DNA of 36,134 bases from a virus (IMGVR_UViG_3300042294_002727:1-36134), one strand, 5' to 3'; shown: positions 14,328 through 20,991, counted from the stretch's first letter. Notes: a model not told the origin generated them from the letters alone. Numbers and translations are program-made.

Positions 14328-14950
14328 TCGAGCGCCTTCGCGCGGGCTACCGTGATCTCTTTCATGTGCTCCAAGGGCCCTTCGTGCTTCGCCACGTTGC
14401 CGTAAGCGTCGTGAATCTCGAACTTGACCGAAACGATCTTGACGACGAAGCCCGCGCCCGGCGGGCACGCGCTCGAAGCCGTCGGCTCGGGATCGCCGAG
14501 TGCGTGATCGTAAGGCGGCGCGAAGTGTTCCACGCCCGAGCAGATCACGCCGCCGGGGTAGCACGAAAGCGCTTTGAACTGGCGAATCGTGTAGCCGATC
14601 CCAACGCCCCGCGCCGCCCGCTCGAAGGTGGCGCGCTCGCGCTCGCACCCGGAAGAGAACGAGCCGTCGGGCAGTTCGAGAAGCCACAACTCGCCGCCCG
14701 CCAAGGCTACCGCTTCCGCGATTGCCAAGCTCGCGCGAAGCCCGCGCTCTCGCTCTTCGGGCTTGCTCTCGTCGCCGAACGCGCCGAGCCACACGGCTTC
14801 GTGAACGTACACCGGGGCGATCCCTTCCTTCGTGATCGCATAGCGGGCAAGCGTGCGAGCGCGGATCGTGTTGTCGAGAGCCGACAACGAGCCCCACGGG
14901 GCGAACGGCGCGGCAAGGTACGCCGGGCGGAAGGTTACGTTCTCGATCAC
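14324..14950 (-). CDS. Nucleoside 2-deoxyribosyltransferase-like protein (DUF4406/DUF7768-like)
   Basis: 208 residues from a GTG at 14950 that overlaps the upstream stop (GTGA). The N-terminus has the family pattern P-A-Y-L-A-A-P-F, then D-N-T-I-R-A-R-T-L-A-R-Y-A-I-T-K-E-G-I-A-P-V-Y-V-H, and later G-G-E-L-W-L-L-E-L-P-D-G-S-F-S-S-G-C-E-R-E, corresponding to the D-x-S-x-G-x-x-x-E active-site region of deoxyribosyltransferase-like folds. Residues ~150-208 are an added tail with cysteines and a strand-rich end. Such phage proteins are often found with replication genes and may alter nucleotides or act as nucleotide sensors, but a reaction has not been shown for most. Enzymatic function is therefore inferred only at fold level. 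Confidence 0.8.
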   Translation of the reverse strand: MIENVTFRPAYLAAPFAPWGSLSALDNTIRARTLARYAITKEGIAPVYVHEAVWLGAFGDESKPEERERGLRASLAIAEAVALAGGELWLLELPDGSFSSGCERERATFERAARGVGIGYTIRQFKALSCYPGGVICSGVEHFAPPYDHALGDPEPTASSACPPGAGFVVKIVSVKFEIHDAYGNVAKHEGPLEHMKEITVARAKALE

Positions 14951-15132
14951 GACTTGTACCACGTAGCTACGGCGTACACGACGGCGAAGCCGCCGCCCGC
15001 GCGTACGGTGCGCGTGAAGATCCGTACCTTCGCGGCTCGTTGCGACGCGCGCCATTCGGCGGCGCATGCCTTCGCGCCGTCATGATCGGAGTAGACTTCG
15101 ACGAGATCGGCGCCGCCCTTGGTACGGTTCAC
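14947..15132 (-). CDS. Small protein of unknown function
   Basis: 61 residues from a GTG at 15132 overlapping the upstream stop (GTGA); its own TGA overlaps the next GTG. The sequence G-G-A-D-L-V-E-V-Y-S-D-H-D-G-A-K-A-C-A-A-E-W-R-A-S ... V-R-I-F-T-R-T-V is a strand-helix-strand arrangement like the small domains that phages use to describe numeric or surface features of proteins, but I recognise no family. It ends with a hydrophobic strand (F-A-V-V-Y-A-V-A-T-W-Y). Two-sided stop/start overlaps support it as a real gene in a coupled chain. Confidence 0.7.
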   Translation of the reverse strand: MNRTKGGADLVEVYSDHDGAKACAAEWRASQRAAKVRIFTRTVRAGGGFAVVYAVATWYKS

Positions 15133-15326
15133 GACTCGTACCCGAGTTCGATCGTCTGCTCGGGCGAGAGCTTCGTTACCCGAAAGCCCTTGACCGTCTC
15201 GGCGTCGGCTTCGTTGCCTTCGTAGCCGAAGAGCGCGAGCGCTTCGGTAAGCGCCTGCTCGCGGTTGCGCGCGGCGAAGATCCCGCACTCGTACGAGTCT
15301 TCGTTGTTTACGAGGTAGCGATCCAT
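15129..15326 (-). CDS. Small protein of unknown function
   Basis: 65 residues, ATG at 15326 with AAGGAG 9 bases upstream. Sequence M-D-R-Y-L-V-N-N-E-D-S-Y-E-C-G-I-F-A-A-R-N-R-E-Q-A-L shows a strand, a turn and a helix, then G-F-R-V-T-K-L-S-P-E-Q-T-I-E-L. It is acidic and has a single Cys. No family is recognised. It is second in the operon that begins at the promoter near 15540 and runs into the nuclease and helicase genes; its TGA overlaps the GTG of the next gene. Confidence 0.72.
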   Translation of the reverse strand: MDRYLVNNEDSYECGIFAARNREQALTEALALFGYEGNEADAETVKGFRVTKLSPEQTIELGYES

Positions 15327-15361
15327 CGGTCAAACTCCTTGAAGGTGGCGGTTTCGGGGGA

Positions 15362-15511
15362 TCAAGATTCGCGCCCGGCTTCGATGCGGCGATCCTCTTG
15401 CTTCAAGCGGCTACGCGCGATTTGGCGAAGCCGGCGCTTATCGGCGGGCACGCAACACGGGCACTTCGCCCCGCCGGGCCCGATCCCCTTGTTCGACTTG
15501 AACTCGTCCAT
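15362..15511 (-). CDS. Very small CPCC-containing basic protein
   Basis: 49 residues, ATG at 15511 with AAGGAGC 8 bases upstream; too short for many gene callers. It contains K-C17-P-C-C20, then a strongly basic helix (D-K-R-R-L-R-Q-I-A-R-S-R-L-K-Q-E-D-R-R). Three cysteines are too few for a full zinc finger alone, so metal binding would need dimerisation. It is the first gene after the promoter at 15538-15567. Ribosome site, promoter and codon use all support it. It may bind nucleic acid. Confidence 0.72.
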   Translation of the reverse strand: MDEFKSNKGIGPGGAKCPCCVPADKRRLRQIARSRLKQEDRRIEAGRES

Positions 15512-15537
15512 GACAGAAGCTCCTTGAAGGTGAAAGC

Positions 15538-15567
15538 ACCTTAGCCTATCCGCGTTACTCGCGTCAA
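15538..15567 (-). promoter_or_regulatory. Promoter of the TAAGGT group
   Basis: Minus strand: TTGACG (15567-15562), 18-base spacer containing GTAACGCG, TAAGGT (15543-15538). The start of transcription near 15531 gives a 20-base leader with AAGGAG. The -35 box overlaps the primase stop codon. The whole element is similar to the one at 25479-25507. Confidence 0.7.
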
Positions 15568-18044
15568 GAAGAAACGCTAAATACTTTGTTTCCGCTCGTA
15601 GTACCGCCGAAGTTCGCGGGTAGCACGTTGGCGGGCGGCGCTTCGTCAGGCGCGAACTTTACCCAACGTCGAAGCGTGCCGTTCTCTATGGCCCGAGACT
15701 CGCACCCGAGCGCCCGAAGGTGAACGCCAACCATGCGCGCCGCCGCGCGATCGGGCGGCACTCCGAGGATAACGCACACGTCGGAAGTCTCGAAGGGCTC
15801 GTTCCGCTTGCCAAGCCAACGCTTGATCAAGTTCCGCCGGGGATCCTCTTCTTCGAACTGTAGTGCGTCGGCGCGTTGGCGCTCGTCTTCGGTGTCCGTG
15901 AGGTAATGGATTTCGCCCGCGTCGGCTCGCGCCACGGCTTCGGCCCATAGTTGATCGAGTAGGGCGCCGAGCAGCGCGAGATCGATCTTCTCGCCGACGG
16001 GGATAATCCAGAAACGCCGGGCGCCGCTCGGATCGTTTAGGGGCGTCGGGTTGTTCGTCGTGCCGAAGAACACGGTATGTCGGTAGTGAACGCGGGCGAA
16101 GTGCGCGTATGGCGAGCGGTAAGTATCCTTGCCCGAGCTTAGGAAGTTCTTCACGTCTTCGATCTCGGCGCGTCGCAACTGCGAAAGCTCGCCCCATTCG
16201 TATACCCAACCGTGCGAAATCTGCCCGTAAGCGTCCTTATTCGTAATGTCGAACTTGGTATTATGGTAGAAGCGTTCGCCGAAGAGCACTTGAACGAACG
16301 TCGTCTTCCCCGCCGCTTGCGGGCCTTGAAGTACGAGCATGTTATCGGCCTTGACACCCGGCGACAACGCACGGCGAACGGCGGCGATCAGGAACTTCCG
16401 TAGATAGGTGGCGTACAAGCCTTCGGGCGTGTCTTCAACCTTCAACACGGCGCGAAGAAGCTGCTCGGAACGGGGTACGCCGTCCCACGCGGGCAGGGCC
16501 CGAAGGTACTCGGCGGCGGGGTTGTAGACGACGCGCCCGGCTACCGCGTCTACCGCGCTCTTCACGTCGCCTAACCGCGCTTCGAGCCCGTAGGTATCCG
16601 CCAAGTATTCGCATACGAGCGAGAGATCGTGATCGTCGATCGCCTTGCCGCCCCATTCCGGGATCTCGCCGAACATGTTCGTTCGCATGCGGGGCCCGAG
16701 CAGCGGATCAAGGCGTACGATCTTGAAGACGTTCGAGTAGCAAGGCACCGGGGCTTGCGTGGCGGGGTTCAACTTCAAGGCCCGCCACACGTCGCCTTCG
16801 ACGCCTTCGGGCGGGGCGGCGCCGGCTTCGAGTTCGCGGGCCTTGCGTTCGAGACTCTTCGCCAAGGCGGCGGCACGATCGCGCTCTTCGATCGCGGCTT
16901 CGAGCGCGTGGCGTGCGGGCGCCGTGGCGGCGGCGCGGGCGTCTACGTCTACCGTGAAGCGCTCGGCGCGTTGACGCTCGCGGTACTCGTTGCGGGCGAG
17001 TTCTACGCGGGCCTTGGCGGCGGCGAGCGCAGCGCGGGCGGCTTCGAGATCGTCTTGTAGGCGCTCGGCGTGCTCGTCGGGTTGCTCGATCGGATCGGGT
17101 GCGCCGAGTTGAACGGGCGACGTGATCCGGTTGAAGTGCGGGCACGTCTTACACCCGGCGAAGAACTCCGAGACGCGGGCGCACGTCGCGGGCCCGTGCT
17201 CCTTGGCGCGGGCGAGCTTGATCGCCGTCTCGCTCTCGTCGTAGCCGGCGTAGGGCTCGCTCCGGGCGTGCGCCAAGGCGTCGCCGTCTTTGCACCGGGC
17301 CCACACGCTTAGGGCGGCGTACCATTCGGGCTCGGGTAGCTCGGCGGCGTCGTCGCGGGCGTGTGCCATGAAGGCGCACCCGGCTTCGATCTCGTCTACG
17401 CTCTCGGCTTGGCGGAAGGCGCTTGCCGTCTCGATCCCGGCGAAGAGCCCGCGCCGTGGCGCCGTGGGCGGCTCTGTAGACGCGGGCAGGGCGGCAAGGG
17501 CGCCGAGTATGCCCGCCTTCGTCGCGAGCGCTCCCGGGGCACGGGCGGGCGCCACAACGGGCCCCGCGTCGCTCACGGCGAGCAGGCGCCCGGCGTTGTG
17601 GATCGAGAAGTAGTCGCTCGCGTCGGCGGGGCGAACGGGCCAGTAGTAGCGGCGAAACAAGTCTTTGCAATTGGCGTCGATCTTCCCGACGGCTCGGCGT
17701 GCCGCCCACGCCCACAAGGCACGGAAGGCGGCGGGTGTGGCGGGCTCGGCGAGCGGGAAGACGAGACGGAAGCGCGGGCGCCCGTCGTACTTGCCCGTCG
17801 TCAAGGCGTGCCCGAAGCTCGAATGGATCACGAAGTCGTAGTCTTGCCACGGCTCGATCGCCTGCTCGGGCGGCGTACCGTCGTCGTAGTCCAGTACGAG
17901 CGCCGTTACCGTGAGCACGGCGTCTTGAAGCACGCGCTCGCCCGAGAAGGTGACGGGCGAGAACAACAACCCGTCTTTGTCGCCGACGCGCCATTCTTCG
18001 AGCATGTGCTTCGGATAGTCGATCTCTACCTGCTCGGGCGTCAC
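15564..18044 (-). CDS. Primase-helicase: primase-polymerase-like N-terminus and VirE/VapE helicase
   Basis: 826 residues from a GTG at 18044. Residues 40-160 form an AEP/prim-pol-like core: V50-L-D52-Y-D54-D-G, F71-V-I-H74-S-S, R91-F-R-L-V-F, and F146-S-I-H. A cysteine group (C288, C298, C301) probably binds zinc. Residues ~320-408 are a coiled coil. A VirE/VapE (PF05272-type) SF3-like ATPase follows: Walker A G574-P-Q-A-A-G-K-T-T582, Walker B region W613-V-Y-E-W-G-E-L, sensor F660-G-T-T-N-N, and arginine finger candidate R676-R-F-W. A wing-like C-terminus ends the protein. It should make primers and unwind DNA at the fork. The stop region carries the -35 of the next promoter. The N-terminal end is uncertain: the frame stays open about 50 codons upstream without a standard start codon. 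Confidence 0.92.
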   Translation of the reverse strand: MTPEQVEIDYPKHMLEEWRVGDKDGLLFSPVTFSGERVLQDAVLTVTALVLDYDDGTPPEQAIEPWQDYDFVIHSSFGHALTTGKYDGRPRFRLVFPLAEPATPAAFRALWAWAARRAVGKIDANCKDLFRRYYWPVRPADASDYFSIHNAGRLLAVSDAGPVVAPARAPGALATKAGILGALAALPASTEPPTAPRRGLFAGIETASAFRQAESVDEIEAGCAFMAHARDDAAELPEPEWYAALSVWARCKDGDALAHARSEPYAGYDESETAIKLARAKEHGPATCARVSEFFAGCKTCPHFNRITSPVQLGAPDPIEQPDEHAERLQDDLEAARAALAAAKARVELARNEYRERQRAERFTVDVDARAAATAPARHALEAAIEERDRAAALAKSLERKARELEAGAAPPEGVEGDVWRALKLNPATQAPVPCYSNVFKIVRLDPLLGPRMRTNMFGEIPEWGGKAIDDHDLSLVCEYLADTYGLEARLGDVKSAVDAVAGRVVYNPAAEYLRALPAWDGVPRSEQLLRAVLKVEDTPEGLYATYLRKFLIAAVRRALSPGVKADNMLVLQGPQAAGKTTFVQVLFGERFYHNTKFDITNKDAYGQISHGWVYEWGELSQLRRAEIEDVKNFLSSGKDTYRSPYAHFARVHYRHTVFFGTTNNPTPLNDPSGARRFWIIPVGEKIDLALLGALLDQLWAEAVARADAGEIHYLTDTEDERQRADALQFEEEDPRRNLIKRWLGKRNEPFETSDVCVILGVPPDRAAARMVGVHLRALGCESRAIENGTLRRWVKFAPDEAPPANVLPANFGGTTSGNKVFSVSS

Positions 18045-18225
18045 GTCGGCTTTGCGGCGGGTGATAGCGACGGAAAGAAGCAGGGTAACCGCCGATCGGA
18101 TACCGGAAGCGGCGGCACGAAGCGCGGCGGCTACGTGCCCGGGTTCATGCCCGAAGCGCGCAACCGCCGCAACCCCGCGCCGACTCTCGCCGGGGCGGGT
18201 TGATCATCCCGCCGGGTGCTCGGGT

Positions 18226-18254
18226 CTTGTACGTCGCCACCTACGGGGCGTCAA
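18226..18254 (-). promoter_or_regulatory. Candidate promoter for the primase gene
   Basis: Minus strand: TTGACG (18254-18249), 17-base spacer, TACAAG (18231-18226). The leader to the annotated GTG would be about 175 bases. The interval 18045-18273 otherwise contains no convincing gene. Confidence 0.35.
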
Positions 18255-18273
18255 GGCTTCGGGCGCGAAATCG

Positions 18274-18651
18274 TCAAGTAGGCGCCTTGCCGGCGTAGCG
18301 AGCGAGAACGGCGGCTTCGAGTTGTCGGCGCTCTTCGTGGCTAAACTCGGCTACGACGAGCGCGCCGTCTTTGGCGTGTAGGCTCGCCGCCGCTTCCGCC
18401 CACGCCGAGAAGTTCGCGAATTCCCACACGAGAACGGCGCGAAAGGCAACCATGCCCGGCGATAGCCTCACGTTGACGGGGTAGCGCCCGAGCCCGCGTT
18501 GTACGAGCCCGCGCTTCGCCGTGGCGATCTGCTCGGGAACGTCGCCGAGCGTGGCGACGAGAAGCGCGGCTTCGAGAACGGGGCGCGTCTTGCCCCGGCG
18601 CCCGAGCAGGGCGAGAACATCGGGCGAGAGTGAAACGGAAGTAGTAGCCAT
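18274..18651 (-). CDS. First gene of the left arm; possible regulator
   Basis: 125 residues, ATG at 18651. There is no Shine-Dalgarno sequence; the -10 TAAGGT ends 6 bases before the ATG, so the mRNA is probably leaderless. The N-terminus T-T-S-V-S-L-S-P-D-V-L-A-L-L-G-R-R-G-K-T-R-P-V-L-E-A-A-L resembles the beta-strand and first helix of ribbon-helix-helix proteins such as ParD, but the rest (helical, 60-125) is not recognised. Being first behind a palindromic site that overlaps its promoter, it could be an autoregulating early repressor. Function is inferred from position. Confidence 0.72.
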   Translation of the reverse strand: MATTSVSLSPDVLALLGRRGKTRPVLEAALLVATLGDVPEQIATAKRGLVQRGLGRYPVNVRLSPGMVAFRAVLVWEFANFSAWAEAAASLHAKDGALVVAEFSHEERRQLEAAVLARYAGKAPT

Positions 18652-18657
18652 GACGCC

Positions 18658-18686
18658 ACCTTAGCGCGCGCTAAGCGCGAAGTCAA
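18658..18686 (-). promoter_or_regulatory. Leftward early promoter, leaderless, with a palindromic operator
   Basis: Minus strand: TTGACT (18686-18681), 17-base spacer, TAAGGT (18663-18658). The predicted start is the A of the ATG at 18651. A perfect 14-base palindrome, TTAGCGCGCGCTAA (18661-18674), lies across the spacer and -10 box, so a bound dimer would block the promoter. Confidence 0.72.
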
Positions 18687-18773
18687 GCACTTGGCGCACT
18701 TTGGCGATTCGCCACGTTCGCGACCGAAAGTACGTTAGTACGCGCCTTAGTGTCCGTAGCGTCATAGAATAAT

Positions 18774-18808
18774 CGGCGTTGTAGCTCGTCAGGACACTAC
18801 GGACGCTA
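18774..18808. repeat. Inverted repeat, left arm
   Basis: 35 bases, 33 of which match the complement of 18937-18971. The innermost 24 bases match perfectly. It contains the first two tandem iterons. Confidence 0.85.
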
Positions 18809-18873
18809 CGGACACTCGATCAAAGAGTTACATATACAGCGATCGTCGGATCATAGTACGCTATAAACTACGT

Positions 18874-18894
18874 ACTAAGAACTAAGAACTAAGA
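18874..18894 (+). repeat. Three tandem ACTAAGA repeats in the AT-rich core
   Basis: Exact 7-base unit three times without gaps. Short AT-rich tandem repeats next to iterons are typical of DNA-unwinding elements. Confidence 0.85.
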
Positions 18895-18936
18895 AACGGA
18901 AATCGGCCCTATAGCGGTTTGGGAAACGATGGCTCT

Positions 18937-18971
18937 TAGCGTCCGTAGTGTCCTGACGAGGTATAACGCCG
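18937..18971. repeat. Inverted repeat, right arm
   Basis: Complement of 18774-18808 with two mismatches. The 128 bases between the arms are the most AT-rich stretch in the window. Confidence 0.85.
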
Positions 18972-19007
18972 GCAATTAGTTTCGGCGTAGCGTAATTGGG
19001 CGTCAAG

Positions 19008-19022
19008 GTAGGTATAACCTAC
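19008..19022. promoter_or_regulatory. Palindromic operator-like site
   Basis: GTAGGT-ATA-ACCTAC, perfect 6-base arms with a 3-base centre, in the gene-free control region. Confidence 0.5.
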
Positions 19023-19057
19023 GTTATCACACTACTTGACATAATAACTTAGTGCGG

Positions 19058-19094
19058 CGCCAACGCATTAGCGGATCCGCCAACGTATTAGCGG
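19058..19094. promoter_or_regulatory. Tandem operator-like sites upstream of the RuvC gene
   Basis: CGCCAACGCATTAGCGG (19058-19074) and CGCCAACGTATTAGCGG (19078-19094) match at 16 of 17 positions with a 20-base period, about two helical turns, so a protein would bind the same face. Each is an imperfect dyad with a TTAGCG half-site, and another TTAGCG is at 19120-19125. The half-site is that of the palindrome at 18661-18674. Confidence 0.65.
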
Positions 19095-19097
19095 GCC

Positions 19098-19126
19098 TTG
19101 ACGTGCGCGCCTTGGCGAGTTAGCGA
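19098..19126 (+). promoter_or_regulatory. Rightward promoter, probably leaderless
   Basis: TTGACG (19098-19103), 17-base spacer, TAGCGA (19121-19126). The predicted start lies at 19132-19133, on the ATG of the RuvC-like gene. Operator-like repeats stand just upstream and a TTAGCG half-site overlaps the -10. Confidence 0.5.
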
Positions 19127-19132
19127 GGTTGC

Positions 19133-19693
19133 ATGCGTACTTTAGCAATCGATCCCGGGCTAAGCGGGCTCGGCGCGGCGCTCTTCGAAGACGCCGAGCT
19201 TGTTCAAGCGTGGTACTCGCCGGGCCCGAGCCGTAAGCGCCCCGGCGGATTCGGTAGAGACGGGGCGGGCAATCTGCTACGGGGCCCGCGCGTGTGGCGA
19301 GACGTGGCGAACTCGATCGCGTGGTTGAACGACGACGCCAAGACGCGCCCGGATCGACTTATCGTAGAGACAATGAAGGTTTATACCGGGCGCGCGGGCG
19401 GCTCGAAAGACGCGAACGATCTGCTCGAACTTCAAGGCGTGCTCGGGTGCGTCGTCGCCACCTTCCCCTACGCCCGTGTGGCGGGGCTCGTCGCGCGAGA
19501 TTGGAAGGGGCAAGTACCTAAACCCGTCATGCTCGCGCGTATTCAAGCGTGGATCAACGCGCGGGCGTGGGGCGATCGAGTCGTTGACGCCGGGGCGCTC
19601 ACGCACAACGCGATCGACGCGGCGGGGCTTGGCATGGTGGCGCTTCGGCTCGAAGGTAAGCTAAGAGAATGCCCGTTCAACGCCGCGTATTGA
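19133..19693 (+). CDS. RuvC-like Holliday junction resolvase
   Basis: 186 residues. The RNase H-like fold of RuvC is seen in L4-A-I-D7-P-G-L-S-G-L-G (first catalytic Asp), L76-I-V-E79-T-M (catalytic Glu), and H158-N-A-I-D162-A-A-G-L-G (last acidic residue). Length is close to bacterial RuvC (about 170-180). A phage resolvase removes branched DNA before packaging, and its place directly before the terminase block fits. It is the first rightward gene, with a promoter in which transcription would begin at the start codon; only GAGG 3-6 bases before ATG resembles a ribosome site. RuvC-like in fold; exact substrate not known. Confidence 0.92.
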   Translation: MRTLAIDPGLSGLGAALFEDAELVQAWYSPGPSRKRPGGFGRDGAGNLLRGPRVWRDVANSIAWLNDDAKTRPDRLIVETMKVYTGRAGGSKDANDLLELQGVLGCVVATFPYARVAGLVARDWKGQVPKPVMLARIQAWINARAWGDRVVDAGALTHNAIDAAGLGMVALRLEGKLRECPFNAAY

Positions 19694-19722
19694 CAATCAT
19701 ACTAAACTTAGTGCGAAAGTGC

Positions 19723-19751
19723 TTGCGCCCGGTGAAGTCTCGAAGTAAGGT
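19723..19751 (+). promoter_or_regulatory. Promoter of the TAAGGT group
   Basis: TTGCGC (19723-19728), 17-base spacer ending in GAAG, TAAGGT (19746-19751), then AGTTG. It is nearly the same as the minus-strand promoter at 25479-25507. It drives the gene at 19784, which has an AAGGAG leader. Confidence 0.65.
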
Positions 19752-19783
19752 AGTTGAGCAACCCGCAACAAGGAGTCTTCAAC

Positions 19784-20179
19784 ATGCCCCGCACTAAGAA
19801 CTTCGGAAGCGCCGCCCGCGTCGTTAGGCGCACGCTCGGCGAAATCTCGATCAACGCGAAAGACTACACCGTGAAGGCGATCCACGCCGAAGCCGAAGGG
19901 CTTACCGCGTTCGTCAACGTGCGCTCGGAGCACGGCGGCGTATGGTCGTTGCTCGTCACCCGGCGCCGCCCGTTCGGCAACCCCGGCGGGGCGCTCGACA
20001 CTGACGTAAGCGTGTGCTTCCGCACGGGCGAAGTCTTCAACTCGGGCCCGGGGATTCACTTCGCGGCGCCCGCGAAGGTGGCGAAGCTCGCGATCCGCGC
20101 CGTGTGCGCCGTCGATCTCGTAGCCGGGTTCGACGAGTACGAGCCCGCGCGCCGTTGGCGTGCGAAGGCGGCGGCGTGA
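19784..20179 (+). CDS. Hypothetical protein
   Basis: 131 residues. The ATG at 19784 has AAGGAG 8 bases upstream and is preferred over an in-frame TTG at 19754. The sequence is beta-rich in the middle (Y-T-V-K-A-I-H-A-E-A-E-G-L-T-A-F-V-N-V-R, W-S-L-L-V-T-R-R-R) with a basic start and end; a single Cys or two. I do not recognise the family. It has its own promoter, so it may be expressed at a different time from the structural genes. The TGA overlaps the GTG of the next gene. Confidence 0.78.
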   Translation: MPRTKNFGSAARVVRRTLGEISINAKDYTVKAIHAEAEGLTAFVNVRSEHGGVWSLLVTRRRPFGNPGGALDTDVSVCFRTGEVFNSGPGIHFAAPAKVAKLAIRAVCAVDLVAGFDEYEPARRWRAKAAA

Positions 20180-20466
20180 GCCGCCCCGCCGCGCCCGCGC
20201 TCTTCCCGAGCCTACGCCCGACGTTCCCGCGTCTCGTCGCCGATCTCGAAGCGGAAGCCCGCCGTACGCTCGCCGAGCCCGGGGCGCCCGCGTTCGTTGA
20301 CGAGCCCTACGACGCCGAGCAGTACGAAAGCGTGCTTCGGCGCCTTCCCTTCGAGCGCGTGGCGGAAGGGCCCATGATCGAACTGCTCGGCTCGGGCTAC
20401 TACTTCGCACCCTTCGACAATCTCTCGGCGCTTGACGCCGCCCGGTTGATCTCCGCGTTGAAGTGA
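20176..20466 (+). CDS. Hypothetical protein, coupled to the previous gene
   Basis: 96 residues from a GTG at 20176 that overlaps the upstream stop (GTGA); the open frame further upstream is a shadow of the previous gene. It has a Pro-rich start, a helix (R-L-V-A-D-L-E-A-E-A-R-R-T-L-A), an acidic part (D-E-P-Y-D-A-E-Q-Y-E-S-V) and a C-terminal P-F-D-N-L-S-A-L-D-A-A-R-L-I-S-A-L. No motif I can name. The gene's end holds the -35 of the terminase promoter. Confidence 0.72.
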   Translation: MSRPAAPALFPSLRPTFPRLVADLEAEARRTLAEPGAPAFVDEPYDAEQYESVLRRLPFERVAEGPMIELLGSGYYFAPFDNLSALDAARLISALK

Positions 20467-20486
20467 AGGGCTTTCGCGGTTATCGT
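20458..20486 (+). promoter_or_regulatory. Promoter for the packaging genes, probably leaderless
   Basis: TTGAAG (20458-20463), 17-base spacer, TATCGT (20481-20486). The ATG of the small terminase is 8 bases past the -10 box and has no Shine-Dalgarno sequence, so transcription should start at or one base before it. Confidence 0.45.
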
Positions 20487-20493
20487 CGGGCCC

Positions 20494-20991
20494 ATGGGGC
20501 TATGGGCGCGACATAAGACACATTCGGGCGAACGAGAAGCCCCGGCGAACATGGTGCTTCGCTACGAGCGTGTAGCGGAAGGCTTGATCGCCGGGCGTAC
20601 GATCGTCGAACTCTCGCGAGAGCTTGCGCTTCCGCGCGCTTCCATAGCCGCCGCCGCCAAGCGCCCGGAAGTAGTAGCGGCGATCCGCGCCACCTTCGAG
20701 CAGCGACGCAACGCCGCCGCCCGGGAGCTTGACGCGGGCACGTTCGAAGCCGTGCGCTTCCTTCGCGCTACGCTAAACGACAACATGGCGAGCACGAAGG
20801 AGCGGATCAAGTGCGCCGTCGAACTGCTCGATCGCGGCGGCTTCGCGCGTGGCGTGAAGATCGACGTTCACAACAACGACACGGGCACGACGATCGAGAT
20901 CGACGACATTAGCGCGCTTTCCGACGAGCAGATCGAAGAAGCCGCGCGCTTGGCGCTCGAACGCCGGGCCCGGCTTCGCGTGTCGGCGTGA
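20494..20991 (+). CDS. terS: Terminase small subunit
   Basis: 165 residues. A helix-turn-helix near the N-terminus (T37-I-V-E-L-S-R-E-L-A-L-P-R-A-S-I-A-A-A-A-K-R) is followed by a long helical oligomerisation region (I-R-A-T-F-E-Q-R-R-N-A-A-A-R-E-L) and a C-terminal acidic tail (D-D-I-S-A-L-S-D-E-Q-I-E-E-A-A-R-L-A-L-E-R-R). This build and the GTGA overlap with the large subunit identify it. It recognises phage DNA for packaging. A possible pac or cos site should lie near this gene; I could not point to one. An ATG 9 bases downstream (20503) is an alternative. Confidence 0.88.
   Translation: MGLWARHKTHSGEREAPANMVLRYERVAEGLIAGRTIVELSRELALPRASIAAAAKRPEVVAAIRATFEQRRNAAARELDAGTFEAVRFLRATLNDNMASTKERIKCAVELLDRGGFARGVKIDVHNNDTGTTIEIDDISALSDEQIEEAARLALERRARLRVSA

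Larger units (their letters stand above)
18747..18971. other. Candidate replication origin (iterons, inverted repeat, AT-rich core)
   Basis: Seven copies of a 9-base unit with consensus GGACRCTAM occur: two on the minus strand at 18747-18764, three in tandem on the plus strand at 18792-18818 (GGACACTAC, GGACGCTAC, GGACACTCG), and two on the minus strand at 18936-18953. Segments 18774-18808 and 18937-18971 are inverted repeats of 35 bases with 33 matches, and the 128-base core between them is AT-rich. Iterons plus an AT-rich melting region is the standard plan of initiator-driven origins. No initiator protein is recognised; the primase-helicase or the first left gene are candidates. Confidence 0.6.

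Noticed and set aside
15564-15600. TTAGCG-like half-site (complement) at the end of the primase gene
   Set aside because: Single copy inside coding sequence, with no partner half-site; half-sites of six bases are expected by chance.
17361-18203. Plus-strand frame ending in a Gly/Pro/Asn-rich stretch near 18200
   Set aside because: The last 40 codons look like used codons of this phage, but the frame has no start outside the primase gene and most of it is antisense to the primase.
18841-18960. Possible CRISPR or satellite array
   Set aside because: The repeats are 7 or 9 bases long and without spacers; they are better read as iterons and an unwinding element.
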